Positions 1 to 8,722 of a DNA stretch of 50,697 nt are shown in pieces (position 1 is the stretch's first letter; each line of letters opens with the position of its first letter). A program made the position numbers and the translations under genes. The notes under the pieces were generated by a model. It searched no databases and was not told where the DNA came from. It saw only the letters and a program-made list of their open reading frames with translations. Origin of the DNA: Lachnospiraceae bacterium (GTDB lineage Bacteria > Bacillota > Clostridia > Lachnospirales > Lachnospiraceae); assembly GCA_017449485.1 (NCBI GenBank), contig JAFTFP010000287.1, forward strand, positions 1-50,697, written 5' to 3'.

Positions 1-2
1 AG

Positions 3-743
3 TTCATTGTTGAGAATCAGCATGAAGGTATTGACACAAAGGAAGAATGGACAGCTGCACAGGCTGCTATACGCCCGATAAGAAAAAGGACAACCTATAA
101 CGAAAGAGATTATCCGCTGAGAGGAGTAGCCAGATGTGCCTGTTGCCATAGAATGATCCAGTACTTTGGGAAGGTCAAAAGGCCATACTTTACCTGTGAA
201 GTGACAAAACACGATGCCAACAGCAAATGCTTTCACGGGAAGGTATTCGAGGATGAACTCAATGAGATGGTCTGGCAATCGCTTCAGAATATGTTCGTTC
301 TGTCAGATGATCTGTCCGGGAAGCTGAATCAGCAGAAAAAGCTGCTCGGTAATGAAACAGAATCGATTAAGACGGATATCGAAAAGATGCAGAAAGAACT
401 GAAACGCATTGAGTCAGATAAGTATTCCAACATGGACAAATATATGTCCGGAGATCTTCCTAAAGAGAAGTTTCTGGCTAAGAAGCAAAAGCTGGATGAA
501 GCGTCTTCTACCCTCACTGACGAGATTGCAGAACTTGGAAACAAGTTGGAAGTGATAAGGACCTCTGAAGATCCTGAGACTGAAAAACTGGTCGGAGAGA
601 TGAAGAAATATTCCAAAGAATCTCAGCTGACAAGCGGTATGGTGCAAACATTTATAGAATCTGTTGAGATAACAGATGACCAGCATGCACAGATCATATG
701 GAAGTTCTCCGACATCTTTAAACGGTTCGTGGAAGAACAGTAA
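3..743 (+). CDS. Large serine recombinase, C-terminal part (5' end outside window)
   Basis: The reading frame is open from the first bases of the window, so only the C-terminal ~246 residues are seen; the catalytic serine domain lies upstream. What is visible is the recombinase zinc-ribbon (CACCHRM, then Cys and His/Cys residues in the FTCEV and KCFHG segments, about 45-80 residues into the visible part), followed by a long Lys/Glu-rich coiled coil and a C-terminal segment ending in an aromatic FKRFVEEQ. This is the usual tail of the large serine integrases/TndX-like recombinases of Firmicutes conjugative and mobilisable elements, which cut and join att sites with a two-base overlap. A terminator follows, and the next gene is N-terminally truncated, as expected if the gene sits at the end of an integrated element. 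Family call is firm; element type cannot be told from this end. Confidence 0.85.
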   Translation, partial: FIVENQHEGIDTKEEWTAAQAAIRPIRKRTTYNERDYPLRGVARCACCHRMIQYFGKVKRPYFTCEVTKHDANSKCFHGKVFEDELNEMVWQSLQNMFVLSDDLSGKLNQQKKLLGNETESIKTDIEKMQKELKRIESDKYSNMDKYMSGDLPKEKFLAKKQKLDEASSTLTDEIAELGNKLEVIRTSEDPETEKLVGEMKKYSKESQLTSGMVQTFIESVEITDDQHAQIIWKFSDIFKRFVEEQ

Positions 744-765
744 AACTGAACATCTATCAGAAAAG

Positions 766-797
766 AGCTCCAGATTGCAGAATCCGGAGCTTTTCTT
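766..797 (+). terminator. Rho-independent terminator of the recombinase gene
   Basis: An 11-bp stem (AGCTCCAGATT at 766-776 with AATCCGGAGCT at 781-791, one mismatch) with a 4-base loop is followed by a T-rich run. It lies 22 bases after the recombinase stop codon and directly before the helicase junction, so it would isolate the element from the gene fragment downstream. Confidence 0.75.
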
Positions 798-845
798 CTG
801 AAAAAGTTCAATATTTTTTTAGTCCTTACTTGACATACGCTGATG
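797..845. other. Putative attachment-site junction (element end inside helicase gene)
   Basis: Family-like helicase sequence starts abruptly at the DEFHH box (about 842), with non-helicase sequence in the same open frame upstream and the recombinase terminator just before it. Intact members of this helicase family carry several hundred residues before this point, including Walker A. The simplest reading is that the element recombined into the DExH-box coding region, leaving one attachment site (attL or attR) here. The exact crossover bases cannot be fixed without the other end. Confidence 0.5.
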
Positions 846-2671
846 AATTCCATCATGCGGCTGCACCGACTTATCAGAAGCTGTTGGAATACTATCAGCC
901 GAAGCTCCTGCTGGGCTTGACTGCTACACCGGAGCGTATGGATGGCAGAAACATTCTGGGATATTTCAACAACCGTATCGCGGCAGAGATTCGGCTGCCG
1001 GAAGCCATTGATCGCAAGCTGCTCTGTCCATTCCAATACTTTGGCGTGACAGACTCAGTGGACCTGGATCAGCTGAAATGGTCTGCAGGCGGATACGACA
1101 AAACAGAACTCTCCAATCTTTATACCATGAGTGGCTTTGTTGCCCGGCAGCGTGCTAATCTCGTGATATCTTCACTGTTGAAATATGTAACAGATATCGA
1201 CGATGTGAAAGGACTCGGCTTCTGCGTCACGGTGGATCATGCGAAGTTCATGTGCGAATTTTTCAATGAGCATGGTATTCCATCCATATTCCTGACAGGC
1301 AAGTCGCCGGACGAAGAGCGGCGAAGTGCCAAAGGGAGCCTGATTTCCGGCAAAGTGCGGTTTATCTTTGTCGTGGATATTTACAATGAAGGTGTAGACA
1401 TCCCGGAAGTCAATACCGTGCTGTTTCTGCGGCCCACAGAATCGTTGACCATCTTTCTGCAGCAGTTGGGACGCGGCCTGCGTCTGGCAGAGGATAAGGA
1501 GTGCCTGACTGTTCTTGATTTTATTGGTCAGGCGAATCGAAAATACAACTTTGAGGACAAGTTTGCAGCGCTGCTCGCCAATACCACCCGCAGCGTGACG
1601 CGGGAGATCAGAGACGGCTTCATTTCCGTACCTAAGGGCTGCTACATCCAGCTGGAGAAGAAAGCAGCTAAATACATACTCGATAATATCCGTGCCTCGT
1701 ATGGCAATACGGCAGGGCTTGTGACACGCGTCGCCTCTTTTGAGGAAGATACCGGTATGAAACTCAGCCTTGCCAACTTCCTGGAATATTACCGCCTTGA
1801 TCCGCGAAATATTTATAAGTTTGCGACATTCTCCAGGCTCTGTGCCCGTGCGGATGTAATGGATGATTTCAGTGAGCCTTTGGAAGAGATTCTGACGAAA
1901 GCAATGGCGAAGCTGGCGGTGATCGATTCCCGCCGGTGGATTTCTTTCCTCCTGCAAGTGCTGCCGCAGCTTCATGATCTGGAAATTGATCAGCTGCCGG
2001 AGCTGGAAAGACGGATGCTTCAGATGTTTTATGTTACTGTCTGGAACAAAGCCGCTGAGGATTGGAGCAGCGATGAGGTCAGAAAAAATCTCCGTGCGCT
2101 GGCAGATAGCCAGGTACTTCTAAGCGAGCTAATTGATCTTCTGAAATATCAGTATAATCGAATTGATTTCATTGACGCACCAGTTAATGTGGGCTTTAGT
2201 TGCCCGTTGGATCTGCATTGCACCTATACTCGCGATCAGCTGCTGGTTGCTTTGGACTTTTTAAAGCCTTCTACCGTTCGTGAGGGTGTGAAATGGCTGC
2301 CGGATCAGAAACTGGATGTTTTCTTTGTTACATTGAATAAAGCGGATAAGGACTATTCGCCGACAACTATGTACAATGATTATTCTATCAATGAATGGCT
2401 GTTTCATTGGCAGAGCCAGAGTACGACAGCAGAACATTCTTCTACTGGCCAACGGTATATTCATCATAAGGAGACAGGCAGCCGGGTACTTCTTTTTGTT
2501 CGAGAATTTAAGGCCGACAGGATTACAAATGGAGCGGAAGCATATACTTATCTTGGCACGGTAAACTACGTGAAGCATGATGGAGAAAAGCCGATGAATA
2601 TCACTTGGCGATTAGATGCTCCGATTCCGGCGAAGTACTTGAAAAAGACAAATAAGCTGGTGGTTGGATAA
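830..2671 (+). pseudogene. DEAH-box helicase with DUF3427, truncated 5' end
   Basis: This is the C-terminal ~610 residues of a superfamily 2 helicase of the type with N-terminal PLD-nuclease-like and C-terminal DUF3427 domains. It begins at motif II (DEFHH), keeps motif III (GLTATPER), a complete second RecA domain with DIYNEGVDIPEVNT (motif V) and QLGRGLRL (motif VI) and the DUF3427 tail (about residues 450-613, ending WRLDAPIPAKYLKKTNKL). Walker A and everything before it are missing, so it cannot hydrolyse ATP as it stands. The TTG at 830 is only a formal start without a ribosome binding site; the frame runs open upstream into non-homologous sequence. There are no further frameshifts or stops over 1.8 kb, suggesting recent or reversible disruption. 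The Nudix gene starts 7 bases after its stop, so the two were probably co-translated. Confidence 0.8.
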
Positions 2672-2677
2672 ACAGAT

Positions 2678-3076
2678 ATGGAGAATGAAAAGAAAACAAT
2701 CCACGTAGTAGCAGCGATTATCCGGAAAGGCGATGAGGTCTTTGCGACGCAGCGCGGCTATGGCAATTATAAAGATTGGTGGGAATTTCCCGGCGGGAAG
2801 ATTGAGGCAGGTGAGACCCCGGAACAGGCACTGGCGAGAGAAATCTTCGAGGAACTGACAGCTGAAATTGAAGTAGGAGATTATCTTACGACAGTGGAGT
2901 ATGATTATCCGGAATTTCATCTGTCCATGGCCTGCTACTGGTGCAGCGTCCGGGAGGGCCATTTGGTGCTCCTTGAGCATGAAGCCGCAGCCTGGCTTCC
3001 ACTGAACAATCTGCGGCAGGTGAACTGGCTGCCGGCGGATCTGCTGGTGATTGATGAGATAGAAAAACGAGATTGA
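2678..3076 (+). CDS. MutT-like Nudix hydrolase (NTP pyrophosphohydrolase)
   Basis: A 132-residue Nudix protein, the normal length for MutT/8-oxo-dGTP diphosphatase-like enzymes. The Nudix box is clear: G40-x5-E46-x7-R54-E55-I-F-E58-E59, with all metal-binding acids present; the usual Gly near the end of the box is Thr61. The family hydrolyses (oxidised or non-canonical) nucleoside triphosphates to the monophosphate and pyrophosphate; the exact substrate cannot be read from sequence. WWEFPGGKIEAGE is typical of the MutT subgroup. It follows the helicase fragment by 6 bases, so it was probably its operon partner; after loss of the helicase 5' end its own transcription is uncertain. Confidence 0.85.
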   Translation: MENEKKTIHVVAAIIRKGDEVFATQRGYGNYKDWWEFPGGKIEAGETPEQALAREIFEELTAEIEVGDYLTTVEYDYPEFHLSMACYWCSVREGHLVLLEHEAAAWLPLNNLRQVNWLPADLLVIDEIEKRD

Positions 3077-3094
3077 TTCACGTAAACAACATCC

Positions 3095-5293
3095 ATGCAG
3101 AAAGTATACAGAAGAAAACAGTACGGCGAGGACCGGCGAAATCAGCCTGATTTCCTGGATCCCGCCTACCTTGATGAGAATATTGTGCGGATTGTGAGAG
3201 CTCATATCATGAATGAGCTCTATTCGAATATTGAGTCAATTACGGACTATGCCCGCATGAGAATGCAGTTCTATCTGTGCAGCAGGCAAAATGTGCCGGA
3301 CGGCTTCTGGGATCAGACGGTCGAGGCTGTGCTGCGCAGAAGCACCAGCGGTGTCTCCCGGGCCATGAGCGAAGCGGTGGCGGATGCCTGTGATACGATC
3401 GAGAACGGCACCATTGCCGCGGTGCTCAGGACGGAGCAGCGGGCGGATTGCAGACAGCAGACCCACGGGCGGCTGAAGAAGCCTTGTGACTCGGTCAAAA
3501 TCATCGTCCGGGATCAGATCTCGGCTTCTGAGGGTCAGATGACGCTGCGGGAATTCGAGGCAGGGACGCCGGAGGAGATTCGGGAGGCAGCGCAGGACGG
3601 CATCAAACCGGATTATGCCTGTGATATTCAGCTGAAGTCCGGCGAGAAGAAGGCAGTTCAGAAGTGGCAGGCGGATCTGGCCAAGAAGAGAAAAGATTAT
3701 CAGAAAAATCTCCGTCAGGCCAAGCTGGAAAAGAAGAAACGGATGGAGCGGGAGCTGGCTCTTCAGGAGAAGGTGCTCACAGCGATCCCGGAGCGGTATC
3801 GCGATCTCTATCCGAGGGCCCGGGCGATGCGGCGGCATTTCATTCTGCATGTGGGGCCGACCAATTCCGGAAAGACCTACGAAGCCATGAACCGGCTGGC
3901 CAGAGCTTCCTCCGGCGTTTACCTGGGGCCGCTGCGGCTTCTGGCTTTCGAGCAGTTCGAGAGTCTGAATGCCCGTGGTATTCCCTGTTCTCTGGTAACG
4001 GGAGAGGAGCAGGAAATCGTCCGCGGCGCCATGATCACGGCCTCGACGGTGGAGATGGCGAATCTGCAGGCTTACTATGAGACGGCAGTGATCGATGAAG
4101 CGCAGATGATTACGGACAGCCAGCGCGGCGGCGCCTGGACCAATGCGATTCTGGGTCTGTGCGCGGAGGAGATTCATGTCTGCTGCTCGCCGGACGCAGA
4201 GGAACTGCTGGTGAAGATCATCCGGGACTGCCGGGACGACGTGAAGGTAATTCATCACGAGCGGATGACGCCGCTGATCCAGGATGAGTCACATTTTGCC
4301 TTTCCTGCAGGCGTGCGCAGGGGAGACGCCTTGATCGTGTTCTCACGGAGAAGTGTGCACGCAGTGGCGGCCACCGTGCAGGAAAGAGGTCTGAAGTGCA
4401 GCGTGGTCTACGGGGCACTGCCCTATGATGTGCGGCATGAGCAGGCGAGACTCTTCGCCGGCGGAGAGAACGATGTCGTTGTTGCGACGGACGCGATCGG
4501 TCTGGGCATGAATCTGCCCATCAAGCGCGTGGTGTTTCTGGAGACGGAAAAATATGACGGCAGTGAGATCCGCACGCTGCGGACGACGGAGATCAAGCAG
4601 ATCGCCGGACGGGCCGGGCGCTACGGCATCTATGAGACCGGCTATTACACGGCGCTGCGGGATAAGGGCAGTATCGCCAAAGCGGTGAAGGCCGGGTATC
4701 CGCCGATCGGGCAGCCGATGATTGATTTTCCGGAGTCGCTGCTGGCGGTGGACTTAAGTCTGAGGGAGACGATTCTGCGCTGGCGCCGGGCCGGCGTCCA
4801 TGAGGGCTGGAGCCGCGGTGACACCGACCGCATGCTGGATCTGATCACCTTTATTCCGGGAGACAATAAACAGCTGCAGTATGACCTGATCACAATGGCT
4901 TTCGATGAGGAGGATCCGGAGCTGCTGGGGCTGTGGAAGCAGATGGTCCGCGCTGAGACCGCGGAGTCACATTTTGACGTGGAGAAGGCAATCCCCGGCA
5001 TCAGCTCCCGGGGCTACGACTCCGGAAGTCTGGAGAAGCTGGAGAAGAAATTCCGGGTCTGCGATCTGCTGTACTCTTACCTGCGCAAGTTCTATCCGGT
5101 GGAATCGCTGATGAGCGAGGTCTCGGCTGTCAAAGGCGGGATCGCGCATGAGATCATCAATATTCTCGAGAAGCAGCGGTTCCAGGGCAAGCGGTGCAGG
5201 ATCTGCGGCAGAAAGCTGCCGTGGAACGATGAATACGGAATCTGTGATCACTGTTACGGCAGCTATCGGACGCCCGGAAGAAGGAGACATTAA
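3095..5293 (+). CDS. SUV3-like superfamily 2 RNA/DNA helicase
   Basis: A 732-residue protein with the signature of SUV3-type helicases: Walker A GPTNSGKT at 254-261, the unusual DEAQ box at 334-337 instead of DEAD/DEAH, and a second RecA domain with ATDAIGLGMNLPIKRVVF and QIAGRAGRYG (motifs V and VI). An N-terminal ~230-residue region, partly charged coiled coil (KKRKDYQKNLRQAKLEKKKR), precedes the motor, and the extreme C-terminus has a four-Cys zinc ribbon (CRICGRK ... CDHCYG). SUV3 is best known from the mitochondrial degradosome, where it unwinds RNA for an exonuclease; bacterial homologues are poorly characterised. The ATG at 3095 is the first in-frame start after the Nudix gene but has only a weak ribosome binding site. 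Base composition becomes clearly GC-richer from this gene onward. Confidence 0.82.
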   Translation: MQKVYRRKQYGEDRRNQPDFLDPAYLDENIVRIVRAHIMNELYSNIESITDYARMRMQFYLCSRQNVPDGFWDQTVEAVLRRSTSGVSRAMSEAVADACDTIENGTIAAVLRTEQRADCRQQTHGRLKKPCDSVKIIVRDQISASEGQMTLREFEAGTPEEIREAAQDGIKPDYACDIQLKSGEKKAVQKWQADLAKKRKDYQKNLRQAKLEKKKRMERELALQEKVLTAIPERYRDLYPRARAMRRHFILHVGPTNSGKTYEAMNRLARASSGVYLGPLRLLAFEQFESLNARGIPCSLVTGEEQEIVRGAMITASTVEMANLQAYYETAVIDEAQMITDSQRGGAWTNAILGLCAEEIHVCCSPDAEELLVKIIRDCRDDVKVIHHERMTPLIQDESHFAFPAGVRRGDALIVFSRRSVHAVAATVQERGLKCSVVYGALPYDVRHEQARLFAGGENDVVVATDAIGLGMNLPIKRVVFLETEKYDGSEIRTLRTTEIKQIAGRAGRYGIYETGYYTALRDKGSIAKAVKAGYPPIGQPMIDFPESLLAVDLSLRETILRWRRAGVHEGWSRGDTDRMLDLITFIPGDNKQLQYDLITMAFDEEDPELLGLWKQMVRAETAESHFDVEKAIPGISSRGYDSGSLEKLEKKFRVCDLLYSYLRKFYPVESLMSEVSAVKGGIAHEIINILEKQRFQGKRCRICGRKLPWNDEYGICDHCYGSYRTPGRRRH

Positions 5294-5325
5294 ACTTGTG
5301 GAAATAGATAATTGATGTGAAGCAC

Positions 5326-6123
5326 CTACAGCTTATTGACGTACTCGTCAGAAAAGTCCCGCCGGTATTCCAGTGGACTTTTTCCTGTTTCCTGACGGAA
5401 AACCTCGGCAAAATGACTCTGGGAGGAAAAGGCGAGATAACGTGCAATTTCGGAGACCTTCAGGTCGCTGAAACGCAGCATATTGCGGGCGCGGGTGATG
5501 CGCTCGTTGAGAATATGCTTTTTCAGCGTGATCCCCTCAGCTTTATGAAAGGTTCTGGATAAATGCTCCGGGCTTACACCCAGGCTCTGCGCGATGTCCT
5601 GCACCCGGATTTCTTCGTGTAGATGCTTGTAAATATATTCCTTGGCCTGTCGGACGAGCGGGTGGAATTCCTGCTCACGGTATTCGGCCATCAGATCACT
5701 GATCTTCATAAGTCCTGCGCAGGCATTTCTTAACAGATCTTCATGAGTCCTCGTTTCCTCACACATCATAATGCAGACATCGGCGGCGGTCAGGGCCAGT
5801 TCATTGTCGACGATCCGCTCTTTGGCAGCCATATTGGTCATCGTGGCGATCAGGCTGATCACAAGGTTTTTAGTGGACCGGAGATTTTCGCGAGAAAGCC
5901 GGCCCGGCTTATAACGTTCGCGAAAAGAACCTAATGCATCAATCAGACCATCTGTGTCATTTTTCTTCAGACATTCGTAGATCCAGCTGCCCCATTCCAC
6001 TGTATTGTGAATATAGCCGGATTCCTGTCGCTCGAAAACGGTCTCGGAATAGCGTTTCTCGAATTGAAGCACATACTCCTTCAGATACTGTTTAGAAAGA
6101 ATAATTTTAGACTCTGTCATCAT
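5326..6123 (-). CDS. AraC-family transcriptional regulator
   Basis: The last ~100 residues form a typical double helix-turn-helix AraC DNA-binding domain (helix pairs around VQDIAQSLGVSPEHLSRTFHKAEG and VSEIARYLAFSSQSHFAEVFRQETGKSPLEYRR). The N-terminal ~160 residues are helical and not a recognisable cupin, resembling the YesN-type regulators without a receiver domain. The frame is open to an ATG at 6186, but AGGAAAG lies just upstream of the ATG at 6123 and nothing similar precedes 6186, so 6123 is chosen (265 residues). It is divergent from the GH3 glycosidase gene, the usual arrangement of a local activator of a sugar-utilisation operon, so control of the GH3-GPH-isomerase genes is a fair inference. 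Confidence 0.87.
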   Translation of the reverse strand: MMTESKIILSKQYLKEYVLQFEKRYSETVFERQESGYIHNTVEWGSWIYECLKKNDTDGLIDALGSFRERYKPGRLSRENLRSTKNLVISLIATMTNMAAKERIVDNELALTAADVCIMMCEETRTHEDLLRNACAGLMKISDLMAEYREQEFHPLVRQAKEYIYKHLHEEIRVQDIAQSLGVSPEHLSRTFHKAEGITLKKHILNERITRARNMLRFSDLKVSEIARYLAFSSQSHFAEVFRQETGKSPLEYRRDFSDEYVNKL

Positions 6124-6184
6124 GTCTTTCCTTTTAAAAGCATAATCCGGCTCAAATCTAGCACAAGTCATCTCTTTGCAAATC

Positions 6185-6222
6185 ATATCAGAAAAATGGC
6201 CAAAAGATCAAATATCTGATAT
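6185..6222. promoter_or_regulatory. Candidate operator in AraC/GH3 divergent region
   Basis: The 7-base inverted repeat ATATCAG (6185-6191) and CTGATAT (6216-6222) is separated by 24 bases, about three helical turns centre to centre, in the AT-rich region between the divergent regulator and the GH3 operon. It could be a regulator-binding site; no -35/-10 pair is clear enough to call. Confidence 0.25.
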
Positions 6223-6317
6223 TAATAGAATTTCTTCCGCACTACAATGCACTTAAGTCAGCATACACAGCGCCGCGCAGCAACACTGGATTTTAGAATT
6301 GAAAAAAGGAGAAAAAG

Positions 6318-8672
6318 ATGGCAACGAAGTTGACAGATCTTGCATCTATTGAGGCGATTCTTTCAGAGATGACGCTTGAAGAAAAGGCACAGCTGGTGAT
6401 AGGCGGATCGCCCATGAGCTCGGCCGCGATGGAGAAATATGGCATTCCATCATTGTTCATGATTGACTGTTGTAACGGCGTCAACACTTTTCAGTATGCC
6501 GTGGATAAGATTTATCAGGAGACGGCACAGCAGCTTCAGGAAAGTGGACAGCCGGTCGACCGGGAAAAGCTGACCACCATGGGCGGGCTGCTGATTGCCG
6601 TGGGAGCACTGCAGAAAAAGGCCGCTGCGGCGAAAGCGGCCGGAGAGGAGACTTCCCCGTATAAGCCAATTATCAGCTATCCGACGGGGATTTCACAGGC
6701 TTCAACCTGGGATCCGGAGGTCGCCGGAGCGTGTGCGCGGCAAGTGGCGAAAGAATTTGTCAAGTTTGGTGTCGACCTGATTCTTTCTCCAAATGTCAAT
6801 ATTCACAGGGACCCCTGCTGCGGCAGACTGACGGAAAGCTATTCAGAAGATCCGTATCTTGTCAGCCGCATCGCGGAGTCGGTTGTTCAAAATCTGAATG
6901 CGGAGGGCGTCATTGCGGAACCAAAGCATTTTGCCGCGAATTCGCAGGAGCGGGATAGACTGGAGATTGATGAGAAAATCCCGGAACGCGCACTGCGGGA
7001 AATCTACTTGCCGGCATTTAAGGCCTGTGTCGATGCGGGCGCTATGGCGATTATGAGTGCCTATAACAAGATCAATGGGGAATCCTGCGCGATGAATCGC
7101 TGGCTGCTGACGGACGTTCTGAAGAAGGAGTGGGGCTTTGAGGGCTGTGTCATTTCCGATTGGGGGGCCTCGTATGAGCAGGTTCCGTCTATTTATGCCG
7201 GAACGGATCTGACCATGCCCGGACCGCGCGGCATCCGCTGCATCATTGATGCGGTGGAGAATGGTACGCTGCCCATGGAGCAGCTGGATGACTCCTGCCG
7301 CAGGATCCTGCGCGTGATCGTAAAGAGCGCAAAACTCACTGAGAGGCCTCAGACTTTCAATCTGGAGGAAGCTTCACATGTTGTGGAAGAGGCAGCGAGA
7401 GAAGCCATGATCCTACTGAAGAATGATGGGACGCTGCCTAAGGATCCGGTCGGTACGAAGGTAGTCTTTTACGGCAAGCGGGCGAAGGCCTTCACAGCCT
7501 ATTCTGAAGGCAGTGGAAAGGTCCCTTCCATGTTCGTTACGCATCCGTATGACAGGGCCGTGGAGCTGCTGGGAGCGGAGAACGTATCCTATGAGACGCC
7601 TGTGGAGGGCGCATTGTTTGTCGCGATTGTCGGTGCGGACGGCCAGGAGGGTGCGGATCGGCTGAATATGGATATGGATGCGGATGATCAGGCTGCGCTG
7701 GAGAGGGCCATCGCGGACTGTAAGACAGCGGGAGGCAGGCTGATTCTTGTGACTAATTCTTCGGGTCCGGTTTCCATCGCACAGTTTGAGGCGGACTGCA
7801 ATGCGATCCTGTGCCCGTTCTTTGCCGGACAGGCCGGCGGCAAGGCAGTCGTGGATGCGATTTTCGGAGAATATAATCCCTCCGGAAAGCTGCCGGACAC
7901 CTGGCCCATGGACTATAAGGACACACCGGCCTACAAGAATTACGGCGGTGAAAATAAGGAAGTCTGGTACGGTGAGGGAATCTATGTCGGGTATCGCTGG
8001 TATGAGGCCCGCGGCCTCCAGCCGTTGTATCCGTTCGGACATGGTCTGAGCTATACACATTTTGCCTATTCAGATCTGCAAGTCGAGAACACGGATGTGG
8101 ATCGGGAAAACATCGAAATTTCCCTGCAGATCTGCAATGACGGTGCCTGCTATGGCGCAGAGGTTGTTCAGCTGTACATCGCAAGTCCGAAGACAGCTTT
8201 TGATAAGCCGGAAAAGGAGCTGAAGGGCTTTAAAAAGGTCCGGCTCGCACCAGGCGAGTGCAAGCAGGTGATCTTTACAGTTTCGAAGCAGGATCTGGCG
8301 CATTACAGCACGGCTCTTTCCGACTGGATCACAGAGCCCGGAGCGTATGGGATCTGTGTCGGCAGTTCTTCCGCAGACATCCGGCTGAAGAAGGAGATTC
8401 AGGTCAGCTGCAGAGATCCATTCGGCTGGACTGTGATCAGCGGAATCGGAAAGCTTGTTTCCAATCCGAAGGCTGTAGAGATCATGAATCAGGCAATTCA
8501 GGCAGACATCATGCTTGTCGCGGCAGTGCCAATCCAGTACGCGCCGGACCGGACGCTTAAGCAGATCTGGGACGGAACCATGATCCGGACGCTGTTCGAA
8601 TCACAGGGCCGGACAGCAGAGGATATGAAGGAAGCCTGGAATTATATCGTCAGGGAATTTAAAACGTTGTGA
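6318..8672 (+). CDS. GH3 family beta-glycosidase
   Basis: A 784-residue intracellular (no signal peptide) glycoside hydrolase family 3 enzyme. The order is an N-terminal TIM barrel with the EEKAQLV and DGP-like MIDCCNG segments, the nucleophile Asp281 in VISDWGA, the alpha/beta sandwich domain (around 350-560), and a fibronectin type III-like domain (about 590-690, PLYPFGHGLSYTHFAYSDL onward). Known activities are beta-glucosidase, beta-xylosidase and related; the exact substrate is not readable. An insertion of about 55 residues after DCCNGVN (rich in Ala/Lys/Glu) is longer than in common family members, and a ~90-residue helical tail follows the FnIII domain. AAAGGAG lies 5-10 bases upstream of the ATG. 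The symporter gene overlaps its end, so both belong to one operon, probably for uptake and cleavage of beta-linked oligosaccharides. Confidence 0.93.
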   Translation: MATKLTDLASIEAILSEMTLEEKAQLVIGGSPMSSAAMEKYGIPSLFMIDCCNGVNTFQYAVDKIYQETAQQLQESGQPVDREKLTTMGGLLIAVGALQKKAAAAKAAGEETSPYKPIISYPTGISQASTWDPEVAGACARQVAKEFVKFGVDLILSPNVNIHRDPCCGRLTESYSEDPYLVSRIAESVVQNLNAEGVIAEPKHFAANSQERDRLEIDEKIPERALREIYLPAFKACVDAGAMAIMSAYNKINGESCAMNRWLLTDVLKKEWGFEGCVISDWGASYEQVPSIYAGTDLTMPGPRGIRCIIDAVENGTLPMEQLDDSCRRILRVIVKSAKLTERPQTFNLEEASHVVEEAAREAMILLKNDGTLPKDPVGTKVVFYGKRAKAFTAYSEGSGKVPSMFVTHPYDRAVELLGAENVSYETPVEGALFVAIVGADGQEGADRLNMDMDADDQAALERAIADCKTAGGRLILVTNSSGPVSIAQFEADCNAILCPFFAGQAGGKAVVDAIFGEYNPSGKLPDTWPMDYKDTPAYKNYGGENKEVWYGEGIYVGYRWYEARGLQPLYPFGHGLSYTHFAYSDLQVENTDVDRENIEISLQICNDGACYGAEVVQLYIASPKTAFDKPEKELKGFKKVRLAPGECKQVIFTVSKQDLAHYSTALSDWITEPGAYGICVGSSSADIRLKKEIQVSCRDPFGWTVISGIGKLVSNPKAVEIMNQAIQADIMLVAAVPIQYAPDRTLKQIWDGTMIRTLFESQGRTAEDMKEAWNYIVREFKTL

Positions 8673-8722
8673 GCGTGAAGAGCGTTGAAACGGGAAACAT
8701 TCAAATGAAGGAGGGTAGAAAA

